A stretch of DNA of 27,985 nucleotides, taken from JAAYYM01 sp964638005. GTDB taxonomy: Bacteria; Bacillota; Clostridia; Lachnospirales; Lachnospiraceae. The stretch spans positions 1 to 27,985 of the forward strand of contig CAZWXS010000030.1 in assembly GCA_964638005.1 (NCBI GenBank). The letters run 5' to 3'. Numbering within the stretch: position 1 is the stretch's first letter; each line of letters opens with the position of its first letter. Shown here in pieces: positions 14,317 through 22,612 of this stretch. The position numbers and the translations under genes are program-made. The notes beneath the pieces are model-generated. The model did no database searches, was not told the DNA's origin, and saw nothing but the letters and a program-made list of their open reading frames with translations.

Positions 14317-15141
14317 ATGCAAAAATATGATTATTTTTTAGATCCTGAAAAAGCTACTGCTAGAGATGGTCTCGTCATCCATAATGTAGGATTCTACCAA
14401 TGTCCTCCTGATTACACCTATGGCTGGGATACTCGAGACTATTACTTGATTCATTACTGTATCTCCGGTAAAGGCACTTTCCACTGCAACGGAATTGAAT
14501 ACGAAATTGATGAACATGATGGTTTTCTGATAACTCCAGGTAACACCATTATGCATGTTTCTGATCATGCTAATCCTTGGAACGTAGGCTGGATTGGATT
14601 TAATGGTCCTCATATTGAAAATTATTTAGAACAAGCTGATTTAAGTGAATTAAAGCCAATTTTTCATTATTTAAAAGACGACCTACTCTTAAACTGCATT
14701 ACAAATTTGTATGATAAAATTCGAAATCCGCAAATATCAATTCTTACATTGACCAGTTACCTCTATACCTTCCTTGGTGCTTTAATTGACAATCATAAAC
14801 AGGCCGATGAAACTACCATCAGTCTAAACTACTTTGAAAAAGCATCTCGTTATATCAAACACAATATTGGCACACAGTTAACTGTAGATTTGTTAGCCTA
14901 TGAAATCGGTGTTTCTCCATCACAACTCTATCGCTCTTTTATAACTCATTGTGGGGTTTCACCCAAACAATATATTGATCATGAAAAGATACAGAAAGCC
15001 TGCTCTCTCATGGAAAAGACTGATTTATCATTTCACGAAATTTCAGAATTTCTAGGATATGAATACGATACACACTTCTATAAAACCTTTAAGCGTATTA
15101 TTGGGAAACGTCCAACAGAATACAAAGAAAATTTAGTGTGA
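14317..15141 (+). CDS. AraC-family transcriptional regulator with sugar-binding cupin domain
   Basis: 274 residues. An N-terminal AraC-type cupin (about 20-150) contains YYLIHYCISGKGTFHCNG and a GFLITPG strand, typical of sugar effector domains. A C-terminal pair of helix-turn-helix motifs (about 170-272) includes LTVDLLAYEIGVSPSQLYRS and the signature EISEFLGYEYDTHFYKTFK with GKRPTEY. It resembles MsmR/RafR-type regulators of oligosaccharide operons. It is divergent from the SBP-permease-esterase operon, which it probably activates. It has its own promoter. The separate perfect palindrome in the same intergenic region hints at an additional repressor. Confidence 0.93.
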   Translation: MQKYDYFLDPEKATARDGLVIHNVGFYQCPPDYTYGWDTRDYYLIHYCISGKGTFHCNGIEYEIDEHDGFLITPGNTIMHVSDHANPWNVGWIGFNGPHIENYLEQADLSELKPIFHYLKDDLLLNCITNLYDKIRNPQISILTLTSYLYTFLGALIDNHKQADETTISLNYFEKASRYIKHNIGTQLTVDLLAYEIGVSPSQLYRSFITHCGVSPKQYIDHEKIQKACSLMEKTDLSFHEISEFLGYEYDTHFYKTFKRIIGKRPTEYKENLV

Positions 15142-15172
15142 AAAAGCAGAGTGTATTTCTTCACACTCTGCT
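15141..15172 (-). terminator. Terminator of the M29 operon, possibly bidirectional
   Basis: AGCAGAGTGT (15145-15154) and ACACTCTGCT (15163-15172) form a perfect 10-bp stem with an 8-nt loop. The minus strand has TTTTT right after it, so it ends the aminopeptidase operon. The plus-strand tail (CAATTC) is weaker, but it lies just after the AraC stop. Confidence 0.85.
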
Positions 15173-15203
15173 CAATTCACACTATTAATTTAGAACTAAT
15201 ACT

Positions 15204-16319
15204 CTAAACTAAATTTTCCGGATTCAGGCACTCCAGTTCCGGCACTACAAATACGCCATCCTTGCGGATCAACACATCATCAAAGTAGATCTCTCCTCCG
15301 CCATATTCAGGAGTCATGATCAACACCAGATCCCAATGGATGGCAGATTCATTTCCGTTCGGTGCCTCATCATAGCACATTCCCGGTGTAAAATGAATCG
15401 ATCCCCTAATCTTCTCATCAAACAAAATATCTTTCATTGCCTTTGTAATATACGGATTTACACCAATTGCAAATTCTCCGACATAGCGTGCACCCTCATC
15501 CGTATCGAATACTTTGTTGATCTTCTCTGTATCATTTGCTGTTGCCTTTATGATCTTACCATTCTCAAATGTCAACGATACCTTTTCATACGTAAATCCC
15601 TGATACAATGAAGGCGTATTATACGTAATCACACCATTTACCGAATCCTTGACCGGCGCAGTATATACCTCACCATCCGGAATATTCAGTTCACCTGCAC
15701 AGGCAATTGCCGGAATATCTTTGATGGAAAATGAAAGATCCGTATCTTTTGCTACCAGACGTACCTTGTCTGTACGATTCATATATGCAACCAGACTCTT
15801 CATCGCCTCATCCATCTTGGAATAATCCAGATTGCACACCTTGAAGTAGAAATCTTCGAACTCCTCTGTGCTTGTACCACATAACTGTGCCATTGCTTCA
15901 TTTGGATAACGAAGTACTACCCAGCGTGTCTTCGGTACGCGGATCTTATGATGCACCGGGGTCGAATATAATCTATCATACAATGATAGTTTCTCCGACG
16001 GAACATCCGACAGTTCTGATACATTATTAGTGCCTCTGACTCCGATATAGCAATCCATCTTCGACATCTCTAATGCATCGACTTCTGCCATGATCTTTAA
16101 CTGTTCTTCACTACAGTTCATCAGCATTTCTCTCTGTACTTTTTGACTCGTATAATGCGGAAATGCCTGTCCTCCGGCTTGATAGATTTCTTTAACAAGT
16201 TGTCTTGCCAAATCCTCCGTTGCCTCTCCGATATAATGCACATATACCTTATCTCCCTGTTTTACTTTACAGGAATAGTTCACCAGATTATGTGCTAACG
16301 TTTTAATTCTCTCATCCAT
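15204..16319 (-). CDS. M29 family metallo-aminopeptidase
   Basis: Cytoplasmic co-catalytic metal aminopeptidase of the AmpS/PepS/AmpT type, 371 residues, the family's usual length. The metal ligands and nearby acid are visible in order: E217 (NIPDGEVYTAP), E282 (GEFAIG), H309 (GSIHF), H328 and D330 (HWDLV). It releases N-terminal residues from peptides, often with broad specificity. Start ATG 16319 is preceded by AAAGGAAG. It is the last gene of a likely four-gene minus-strand operon that ends in a strong terminator. A hairpin lies in the 42-nt gap before it. It has no evident link to the adjacent sugar module. Confidence 0.95.
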   Translation of the reverse strand: MDERIKTLAHNLVNYSCKVKQGDKVYVHYIGEATEDLARQLVKEIYQAGGQAFPHYTSQKVQREMLMNCSEEQLKIMAEVDALEMSKMDCYIGVRGTNNVSELSDVPSEKLSLYDRLYSTPVHHKIRVPKTRWVVLRYPNEAMAQLCGTSTEEFEDFYFKVCNLDYSKMDEAMKSLVAYMNRTDKVRLVAKDTDLSFSIKDIPAIACAGELNIPDGEVYTAPVKDSVNGVITYNTPSLYQGFTYEKVSLTFENGKIIKATANDTEKINKVFDTDEGARYVGEFAIGVNPYITKAMKDILFDEKIRGSIHFTPGMCYDEAPNGNESAIHWDLVLIMTPEYGGGEIYFDDVLIRKDGVFVVPELECLNPENLV

Positions 16320-16342
16320 TCTACTACTTCCTTTCCATTTGC

Positions 16343-16368
16343 AGTTCGGGCGTCCGAACTTTTATTTT
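16343..16368 (+). terminator. Hairpin with plus-strand T-rich tail between M29 and the 839-residue gene
   Basis: AGTTCGG (16343-16349) and CCGAACT (16354-16360) form a 7-bp stem with a GCGT loop. The plus strand continues as TTTTATTTTAT, so it would stop rightward antisense transcription. On the minus strand it has no T-run and would act as an intercistronic hairpin. Confidence 0.45.
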
Positions 16369-18881
16369 ATGAATGTAATATACTTATTTCCATACTGTGT
16401 GAATAAATCATCCGAATCATTCATACCCATCTTGGCAATTGTTCCTTCAACCGGATTGAATAAGATCGTATTCTTTTCATCGTAACCGACGATCAACATA
16501 CTCTCATCATCGCCCAGCGTTACCATGACCGGAAATCCTCTGTTCACGTAATATAATACAGAATCCAGAGAACAGCCTGTCAATTCCAAGATATGTGCTT
16601 CTGCATTTTCCTCCAGAATTTCCATTGCATTCTTACCTGAAGACAATAATTCTGAAGTTTCTTTATAGGCACCTGCACTCTTTAGCATTTCGTCCAGACA
16701 GACTGCCAGAGAACCTCTGTCCTCCGATACCTGCTCTGCCTCGATTCCTTCTAACTCCTTCGAAGATGCCCTGCTGCCATATGCCCAGACATATGCACAT
16801 TGATCGTCCACTACAACACCACTTTTTCTGACTGCCTCATTGACAGCATCTGTCTCGTCTGTATATACTCCCGTGATTCCTCCATGAGCATATACATAAT
16901 ATCTGGCAATCATATTATCGTTTTTCTCTAATCCCACATTATGATTACCCTCATACAGAACCTGTTTCGGTGTCAGGAGCTTTGACATTTTATAAGAAGA
17001 CTCTTTCGTCAGTGTCACCTGCAGCGTCGTTTCCCGTTCGGCTGTAACAACCTTTTTAAGTACATTTTTCCCGGTTGTTTCAATCAGGTTATTCATAATC
17101 TGGTCGTTAGCAATGATTGTGTAATTTCCGGTTTCAGGATCTTTTTGCAGCCGTTCCAGATTAATGACATTATCGGTAATATCAATATTAGTCACATAAA
17201 TATTATTGTGTTCATATTCCTTCAGGATATTCTGCTCTTTATCTTCTATCCGCACGGTATACATCGGAAAAACAGTTCTACCCATGGAATCTCTGGCAAT
17301 ATCACTTCTCTTTGCTATTCCATAAATAAAATCTTCATCCATAAATCCAAGCGGAACTACTGTGTCTCCGATATTTGCCTGAACCTCAACCGAAGTTGAA
17401 TCATTCAGATTCATCAGCAGGATCGTATCAGATGTATAGATACTATCACCTGTCTGCCATGCCACAACACTATTATCTTCCGATACTACAAACCTATTTT
17501 CTGTCAATCCTGAAATAATCTCCTGATATGTTCCGGAAAGCAGATTTATCTCATAGATGGTTCCATCCATCATCATATACAGCATACTTCTCTTATTCAC
17601 ATAAGAGAGACAGTTAACATCCTGTTTCAACAACTCATAGGACTTCGTACACGGTATATAAATTTTCTCCTCGATGGAATTGAGCACTGTGTCGTAATAA
17701 TAAATTGCAGCACCAACCTCGCCCTCATGCTGTCCACGATTCATATATCCATATACCATAAACCTGACATTTCCGGCCTCGTCAATCGACAACACCTTAA
17801 TATCATGATCATTAAAACGCGTCCGGGCATCATCATGATCCTTGTCCCAGAATGAAAACAATTTTGCCAAATATCCTGTAGAATTATTATAACTGTACAG
17901 CGCATGATCCTTCACAAAACATAAAATACCGCCATCTGTACTCTCGCTTAACTGTGGTTCCTCATCTGCTATTCCCAGCAGCAATTGATCCTTAACCAGT
18001 ATTGTCTGCTCGGGATCAAATATCTGATCCATCGTTCTTTCAAATTCTAATAAATAGATTCTCTCGCTTCCGCGTCTTACACGATAAAATTCTTTTACAT
18101 CAAACAGGTCTTCTTCTACGGCTATACGATAGGTCATTTCCATCGTTGCATATTCTGAATCCATCTCTTTAATCTTCAACTCAGGGTCTGTGATCACTCT
18201 CGGATTCAAGTCTCCCCACGTCAACTGCTCAAAATTAGAATGAATATCCACATAACCAAAACTGGAATTATCACCTTCCGCATTGGTTTCCATGTTCCTG
18301 ACCAGATCCTTTGCCTGTTCCTTGTCAAATGTCTTCGCATGAAATTCATTGACAAAGTCCATCTTCTCTGTCAGATACAGTTCGCCCGGATTGATGATTC
18401 TAGTATAATATCTGATTTCCTGACTTGTTCCCACATTTAATTTCAATACAAGCAGATATTCTGTTTCAGGCTCGATCAGATCCTTGAGATACAAGGTTGC
18501 TGACACATAACCATTTGCATCCTCCTGCGTGTAATCCGTCACTGTAGTATTCTCTACAAGACGCTGCATATCCATGCTTCTGATTTCATAAGACAGTCCC
18601 TTGATTGCCGGCCCAAACGTTCTGATTTTGATCGGCAGACTTCGTCTTTCCTGCAGCGGGGTAATAGAATCGCGAAGATAATTACCCTCCATCTCAGATG
18701 CATATCCATGAAGGCAGTTGATATTCTGATTATTCACTTCCATATAAACAAGAGGATAGGTCGCAGGTTTCATTTCAGCCGTCAGATCCGTATTACCACG
18801 GTTCATGATCTTACTGGTGATGATTGTCGTTGCTATGAAAACTGCCACACATACTCCTATTTTAATTAATGCTTTTTTCAT
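16362..18881 (-). CDS. Membrane-anchored protein with propeller-like middle and degenerate C39-like C-terminus
   Basis: 839 residues, function unknown. One N-terminal membrane helix (about 5-25) and no lipobox suggest an anchored extracytoplasmic protein. Residues 40-170 look like beta-sandwich repeats. Residues 250-650 contain repeated short strands such as DGTIYEINLLSGTYQEI and NSVVAWQTGDSIYTSDTILLMNL, typical of a beta-propeller. The last 120 residues recall a C39-type papain-like fold: SLAVCLDEMLKSAG, GFPVMVTLGDDESMLIVGYD and ILFNPVEG. The positions where I would expect catalytic Cys and His carry about E720 and E793/S794, so it is probably inactive. It starts 3 nt after the methyltransferase stop, with an AAAGAGAG RBS. 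Domain readings are by eye and need a profile search. Confidence 0.85.
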   Translation of the reverse strand: MKKALIKIGVCVAVFIATTIITSKIMNRGNTDLTAEMKPATYPLVYMEVNNQNINCLHGYASEMEGNYLRDSITPLQERRSLPIKIRTFGPAIKGLSYEIRSMDMQRLVENTTVTDYTQEDANGYVSATLYLKDLIEPETEYLLVLKLNVGTSQEIRYYTRIINPGELYLTEKMDFVNEFHAKTFDKEQAKDLVRNMETNAEGDNSSFGYVDIHSNFEQLTWGDLNPRVITDPELKIKEMDSEYATMEMTYRIAVEEDLFDVKEFYRVRRGSERIYLLEFERTMDQIFDPEQTILVKDQLLLGIADEEPQLSESTDGGILCFVKDHALYSYNNSTGYLAKLFSFWDKDHDDARTRFNDHDIKVLSIDEAGNVRFMVYGYMNRGQHEGEVGAAIYYYDTVLNSIEEKIYIPCTKSYELLKQDVNCLSYVNKRSMLYMMMDGTIYEINLLSGTYQEIISGLTENRFVVSEDNSVVAWQTGDSIYTSDTILLMNLNDSTSVEVQANIGDTVVPLGFMDEDFIYGIAKRSDIARDSMGRTVFPMYTVRIEDKEQNILKEYEHNNIYVTNIDITDNVINLERLQKDPETGNYTIIANDQIMNNLIETTGKNVLKKVVTAERETTLQVTLTKESSYKMSKLLTPKQVLYEGNHNVGLEKNDNMIARYYVYAHGGITGVYTDETDAVNEAVRKSGVVVDDQCAYVWAYGSRASSKELEGIEAEQVSEDRGSLAVCLDEMLKSAGAYKETSELLSSGKNAMEILEENAEAHILELTGCSLDSVLYYVNRGFPVMVTLGDDESMLIVGYDEKNTILFNPVEGTIAKMGMNDSDDLFTQYGNKYITFIK

Positions 18882-18884
18882 TGA

Positions 18885-20051
18885 TTACTCTCTTTGTCCA
18901 TTTTCTTTCAACAGTTCATTTAACATTGGTTTTGCATGTATTGCTTCCATCAATTGCTGTGTGCCGGTATCCTCTGTGACCGACTGCCCGTTTCGCACAG
19001 CTCTGATCAAGATGTTTTTCGGCGTATGCTGCATATCGATAAACTCCAGCACCTGCACATCATATCCTCTCTGTTCCAGCAGATTGGCTCGAATTCCATC
19101 CGTCAATAATGCCGACATTCTTTCCTTGAGCAGTCCATATTTCAGTACCGGTGAAAGCAACTCATTATCTATCTGTCCATTCAGTTCATGCTGACAGCAT
19201 GGAACAGATAAAATGACGGAAGCATTCCACTTGACCGCCTTGGCTAATGCATAATCAGTTGCCGTGTCACATGCATGGAGTGTAACGACCATATCGACTG
19301 CATTTACTTCATTATATGTACTGATATCACCGCATACAAATGTCAACTGGTCATATCCATACCGATCTTTCAACTGATTGCAGGTCTCTATTACATCTTC
19401 TTTCAAATCAAGACCAACAACGGATATATCATAATTTCTAAGGACTTTCAGATAATAGTACATGGCAAAAGTCAGATAAGACTTGCCACATCCGAAATCA
19501 ATGATCTGAACCCTTCGGTCTGTCGGAAGTTTTGGCACGATATCCTCTATAAATTCGAGGAATCGGTTAATCTGCTTGAACTTATCATATTTTGCCCGAA
19601 TGATCTTTCCATCCTGATTCATGACCCCGAGATCTTCCATAAAAGGAACATGAGTCCCTTCCTCAATCAGATATTTTTTCTTCCGGTTATGAGACAGATC
19701 CGTAACTTCTTTTTCATTTTCATACTGTACCATACGCTTCTTTTTCAACATGATATTTCCACGTTTGCTCGCAAGTCCTGTCACCTGCATGCCCGGTACC
19801 GTAATCTCTATCTGTCTGAAAGTATTACCAAAATATTCTAATATATACTGAATGACTTCATCCTTCTCATAATTCTCATGAAATACCTTGGTTCCTACAT
19901 AGCTTGTACACTGAAAGAACAACCGGTCCTTCAACATAACCGGTCGTATCTTTATTTTACTGATTTTCTCTTTTTCTTTTGAATTGCTCAGAATGACCTG
20001 TCTGAGCTGTTCAGACATACATTCCTTCAGAATGGTGCTTAACTGCTCCAA
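18885..20051 (-). CDS. Class I SAM-dependent methyltransferase (Methyltransf_32-like)
   Basis: 388 residues. An N-terminal domain of about 150 residues of unknown fold precedes a Rossmann methyltransferase. SAM-binding motif I is IDFGCGKSYLTFA (about 184-196), an acidic residue ends strand 2 (VVGLDLKED, D215), and CGDIS is near 240-244. Two further conserved blocks, HACDTATDYALAKA (259-272) and VPCCQHEL (283-290), mark the METTL25/GSTCD-like group (Methyltransf_32). The substrate is unknown; a nucleic acid target is plausible for relatives but not shown. It is followed after 3 nt by the 839-residue gene, so the pair is co-transcribed. No RBS decides between nearby starts with certainty. Confidence 0.9.
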   Translation of the reverse strand: MEQLSTILKECMSEQLRQVILSNSKEKEKISKIKIRPVMLKDRLFFQCTSYVGTKVFHENYEKDEVIQYILEYFGNTFRQIEITVPGMQVTGLASKRGNIMLKKKRMVQYENEKEVTDLSHNRKKKYLIEEGTHVPFMEDLGVMNQDGKIIRAKYDKFKQINRFLEFIEDIVPKLPTDRRVQIIDFGCGKSYLTFAMYYYLKVLRNYDISVVGLDLKEDVIETCNQLKDRYGYDQLTFVCGDISTYNEVNAVDMVVTLHACDTATDYALAKAVKWNASVILSVPCCQHELNGQIDNELLSPVLKYGLLKERMSALLTDGIRANLLEQRGYDVQVLEFIDMQHTPKNILIRAVRNGQSVTEDTGTQQLMEAIHAKPMLNELLKENGQRE

Positions 20052-20148
20052 TGTAGTTCCCCTTTTCGATACCTGATAAGCGCATAGGCAATTCCTGTTT
20101 ACCTATACGCCTATTGTACTGTTTTTGCTGTAAAACCTCAACTAAAAA

Positions 20149-20496
20149 TTATCTAAAATATTGGTACTTTTGTCTTTTCTGCCGTCTGCGTATCAATTCT
20201 TCATACAGCAGTACCTCGATCAAATCTGACAGATTCTCTATATTCTCAATATCTCCTGCTCGGTCATAGACATTACGCACGATCATACGCAACATTAATT
20301 TATCCGGATATTCATCATAAATACTGCTGGTATCATAATCACGCAACGCCAGTTCATCTTCTATCATCTTCTGTAGTTTCTGTGCTGCGACCGGGTACAG
20401 AGATTTCATATAAACGAAATCTTTATCACTGTTTTCCTCTTGGTCAAAGTACAACGATAACGGATAAGCCATGTAAAAAGGAATGATTTTCTCCAT
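20149..20496 (-). CDS. Conserved small protein of unknown function
   Basis: 115 residues, not recognised. It begins MEKIIPFYMAYPLSLYF, has an acidic middle rich in Asp and Glu (EYPDKLMLRMIVRNVYD), and a very basic, Arg/Gln/Tyr-rich tail (RRRQKRQKYQYFR). It is predicted mostly helical, with no membrane helix or signal peptide. Start ATG 20496 has AAAGGA about 9 nt upstream and a clear promoter further up. It is the first gene of the minus-strand unit that continues into the methyltransferase after a 97-nt gap. The basic tail could bind nucleic acid or membrane, but that is only a guess. Confidence 0.8.
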   Translation of the reverse strand: MEKIIPFYMAYPLSLYFDQEENSDKDFVYMKSLYPVAAQKLQKMIEDELALRDYDTSSIYDEYPDKLMLRMIVRNVYDRAGDIENIENLSDLIEVLLYEELIRRRQKRQKYQYFR

Positions 20497-20534
20497 GTGA
20501 TGTTTCCTTTCGCTCCTTGCAACTACTATAATAT

Positions 20535-20564
20535 ACTATATGCCTGACTGTCGTCGAAGTTCAA
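20535..20564 (-). promoter_or_regulatory. Promoter of the 115-residue protein operon
   Basis: On the minus strand TTGAAC (20564-20559), an 18-bp spacer and TATAGT (20540-20535) lie about 40 nt upstream of the ATG. TATTAT slightly downstream is an alternative -10. Confidence 0.5.
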
Positions 20565-20599
20565 TTCTGAGTTGTCCTCTTCCGATTCTTCTGCACACG

Positions 20600-20637
20600 T
20601 AAAAGGACACGCACATCATTCCATGCATGTCCTTTTA
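20600..20637. terminator. Terminator of the ATP synthase operon
   Basis: TAAAAGGACA (20600-20609) pairs exactly with TGTCCTTTTA (20628-20637). On the minus strand it follows atpC by 12 nt and ends in a T-run. The mirrored A/T flanks could let it work both ways. Confidence 0.9.
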
Positions 20638-20649
20638 TATCTGTTATCT

Positions 20650-21060
20650 TTACTTCTTGACTGCTTCGATACGAACAATGGATTTTTTCAGAGCCAATTC
20701 CGCTCTTGCAAGATTGATGCCCGATGCTTTTTCACTCAGTCGTCTCTCCGCACGAATCCGGGCTTCCTCAGCACGGTTCAAATCAATCTCTTCCGGCCAC
20801 TCGACCACTTCTGCCAGAACTCTTACCTTGTCCTGCAGAATCTCAACAAACCCTGCATGGAGTGCTGCCACCTTAACCTCGTCTTCTGATTCGCGAACAC
20901 GCATCAGTCCCGGTGCGATGACTGCAGTAAGAGGAATGTGATTCTTCAAGATTCCGATCTCTCCCTCGGTCGTACATAACTCAAGCATAATCGCCTCGCC
21001 CTCGTAAAATACACGATCCGGTGCAATCACTTCTACTTTAAAAGCTCTCTCATCTGCCAT
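20650..21060 (-). CDS. atpC: ATP synthase epsilon subunit
   Basis: Central-stalk epsilon subunit of F1, 136 residues. The N-terminal beta-sandwich contains EVIAPDRVFYEGEA and GEIGILKNHIPL. The C-terminal two-helix arm (about 90-136, DLNRAEEARIRAERRL) is the part that can inhibit ATP hydrolysis. It is the last gene of the operon, 9 nt after atpD, and a strong terminator follows. Confidence 0.97.
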   Translation of the reverse strand: MADERAFKVEVIAPDRVFYEGEAIMLELCTTEGEIGILKNHIPLTAVIAPGLMRVRESEDEVKVAALHAGFVEILQDKVRVLAEVVEWPEEIDLNRAEEARIRAERRLSEKASGINLARAELALKKSIVRIEAVKK

Positions 21061-21069
21061 TTGACCACC

Positions 21070-22464
21070 TTACTCCTTTATCTTAGCAAGTACATCGTCA
21101 ATATTTCCCGCATTTAAGAAATAACTCTCAGGTACATCATCGTGCTTTCCTTCGAGAATCTCCTTGAAGCCCTGGATCGTCTCACTGATTGGAACATAAC
21201 GTCCCTCAAGTCCTGTAAACTGTCCTGCCACGAAGAATGGCTGTGACAGGAATCTCTGAATCTTTCTGGCTCTGGATACAACAATCTTATCTTCCTCAGA
21301 AAGCTCGTCCATACCAAGAATTGCTATGATATCCTGTAATTCCTTGTATTTCTGTAAGATTTCCTGTACTCCACGGGCTACTCGATAATGCTCTTCACCC
21401 ACGATTCTCGGATCCAGTATTCTGGATGTGGATTCCAGCGGATCAACTGCCGGATAAATACCAAGTTCTACGATGGAACGTGATAATACCGTTGTTGCAT
21501 CCAAATGGGCAAATGTAGTAGCCGGAGCAGGATCTGTTAAATCATCCGCAGGCACATATACAGCCTGTACGGAAGTAATGGAACCGTTTTTGGTAGATGT
21601 GATACGCTCCTGCAGAGCACCCATCTCTGTCTGCAGCGTCGGCTGATAACCAACAGCTGAGGGCATACGTCCAAGCAATGCTGATACCTCAGAACCTGCC
21701 TGTGTAAAACGGAAAATATTATCAATGAATAAAAGTACATCCTTACCACCCTTATCACGGAAATACTCCGCCATTGTAAGTCCTGACAGACCTACTCTCA
21801 TTCTGGCTCCGGGAGGCTCATTCATCTGACCGAATACCATTGTCGTCTTGTCTATAACTCCTGACTCCTGCATTTCATGGTATAAGTCATTTCCTTCTCT
21901 TGTACGCTCACCAACACCAGTAAATACTGAATATCCACCGTGCTCGGTAGCAATGTTACGGATCAGCTCCTGAATCAATACGGTCTTACCAACACCGGCA
22001 CCGCCAAATAGTCCGATCTTACCACCCTTTTGATAAGGGCAGAGCAGATCGACTACCTTGATACCTGTCTCCAATAATTCCGCTGATGTTGACTGTTCCT
22101 CAAATTCCGGTGCTTTCCTATGTATCGGAGCATACTCCACATTCTCAGGTGCCGGTTTATTATCTATGGGCTGACCGAGTACATTAAAAATACGTCCCAG
22201 CGTATTCTCACCAACCGGAACTCTGATTGCGGAACCGGTCGCTTCTGCTTCCATTCCTCTTACCAGTCCGTCCGTCGGACCCATGGCAATACATCTGACT
22301 GTATCGTCTCCCAGATGCTGTGATACTTCGACTACCAATATTCCGCTGTTCTTTGTCGTAATATTGATTGCTTCATTAATTTCCGGAAGATGTCCGTCCG
22401 CAAACTTAATGTCAAGTACCGCACCAACAATCTGAGTGATTTTACCTATGTTCTTATCTGCCAT
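21070..22464 (-). CDS. atpD: ATP synthase beta subunit
   Basis: Catalytic F1 subunit, 464 residues, full length. Walker A is GGAGVGKT (154-161), catalytic Glu is E186 in GERTRE, and the DELSEED loop is present as DELSEED followed by KIV. ATP is made at the alpha-beta interfaces as the gamma stalk turns. The RBS AAAAGGAG lies about 12 nt upstream. Unlike the other tight gene junctions, this gene is preceded by a 146-nt gap holding a repeat and hairpin element. Confidence 0.99.
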   Translation of the reverse strand: MADKNIGKITQIVGAVLDIKFADGHLPEINEAINITTKNSGILVVEVSQHLGDDTVRCIAMGPTDGLVRGMEAEATGSAIRVPVGENTLGRIFNVLGQPIDNKPAPENVEYAPIHRKAPEFEEQSTSAELLETGIKVVDLLCPYQKGGKIGLFGGAGVGKTVLIQELIRNIATEHGGYSVFTGVGERTREGNDLYHEMQESGVIDKTTMVFGQMNEPPGARMRVGLSGLTMAEYFRDKGGKDVLLFIDNIFRFTQAGSEVSALLGRMPSAVGYQPTLQTEMGALQERITSTKNGSITSVQAVYVPADDLTDPAPATTFAHLDATTVLSRSIVELGIYPAVDPLESTSRILDPRIVGEEHYRVARGVQEILQKYKELQDIIAILGMDELSEEDKIVVSRARKIQRFLSQPFFVAGQFTGLEGRYVPISETIQGFKEILEGKHDDVPESYFLNAGNIDDVLAKIKE

Positions 22465-22505
22465 CTTTGTTTACCACTCCTTTTCTGGTTGCTATTTCCT
22501 TAATT

Positions 22506-22612
22506 GGCTGAGATCTGCTTCGCAGCTTAAAATTCTGACGAATTTTAAGCATGTCACGTGTTTGCCGTGCAAACGCGCGACGGGGCTAAGATCTGCTTCG
22601 CGGCATAAAATT
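22506..22612 (-). repeat. Hairpin-rich intergenic element with 29-nt direct repeats between atpG and atpD
   Basis: Two 29-nt copies (22506-22534 and 22584-22612) match at 26 positions and share AGATCTGCTTCGC. Between and overlapping them are two strong hairpins: GCTTAAAATT/AATTTTAAGC (22525-22534 and 22541-22550, 10 bp, 6-nt loop) and CGTGTTTGC/GCAAACGCG (22557-22565 and 22569-22577, 9 bp with a U-G pair, extended by GTC/GAC past one mismatch). The second copy ends in the atpG stop codon. It may be a dispersed repeat of the genome, or an mRNA processing or attenuation site. Confidence 0.75.

Noticed and set aside
19275..19841. A 188-codon plus-strand open frame
   Set aside because: It is antisense to the methyltransferase gene, which has clear SAM-binding motifs; no RBS and no recognisable domain.
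20572..20941. Two overlapping plus-strand frames over atpC
   Set aside because: Shadows of atpC; they run through the operon terminator hairpin.
22506..22612. CRISPR-like repeat
   Set aside because: Only two imperfect copies with hairpins between them, no regular spacers and no cas genes.
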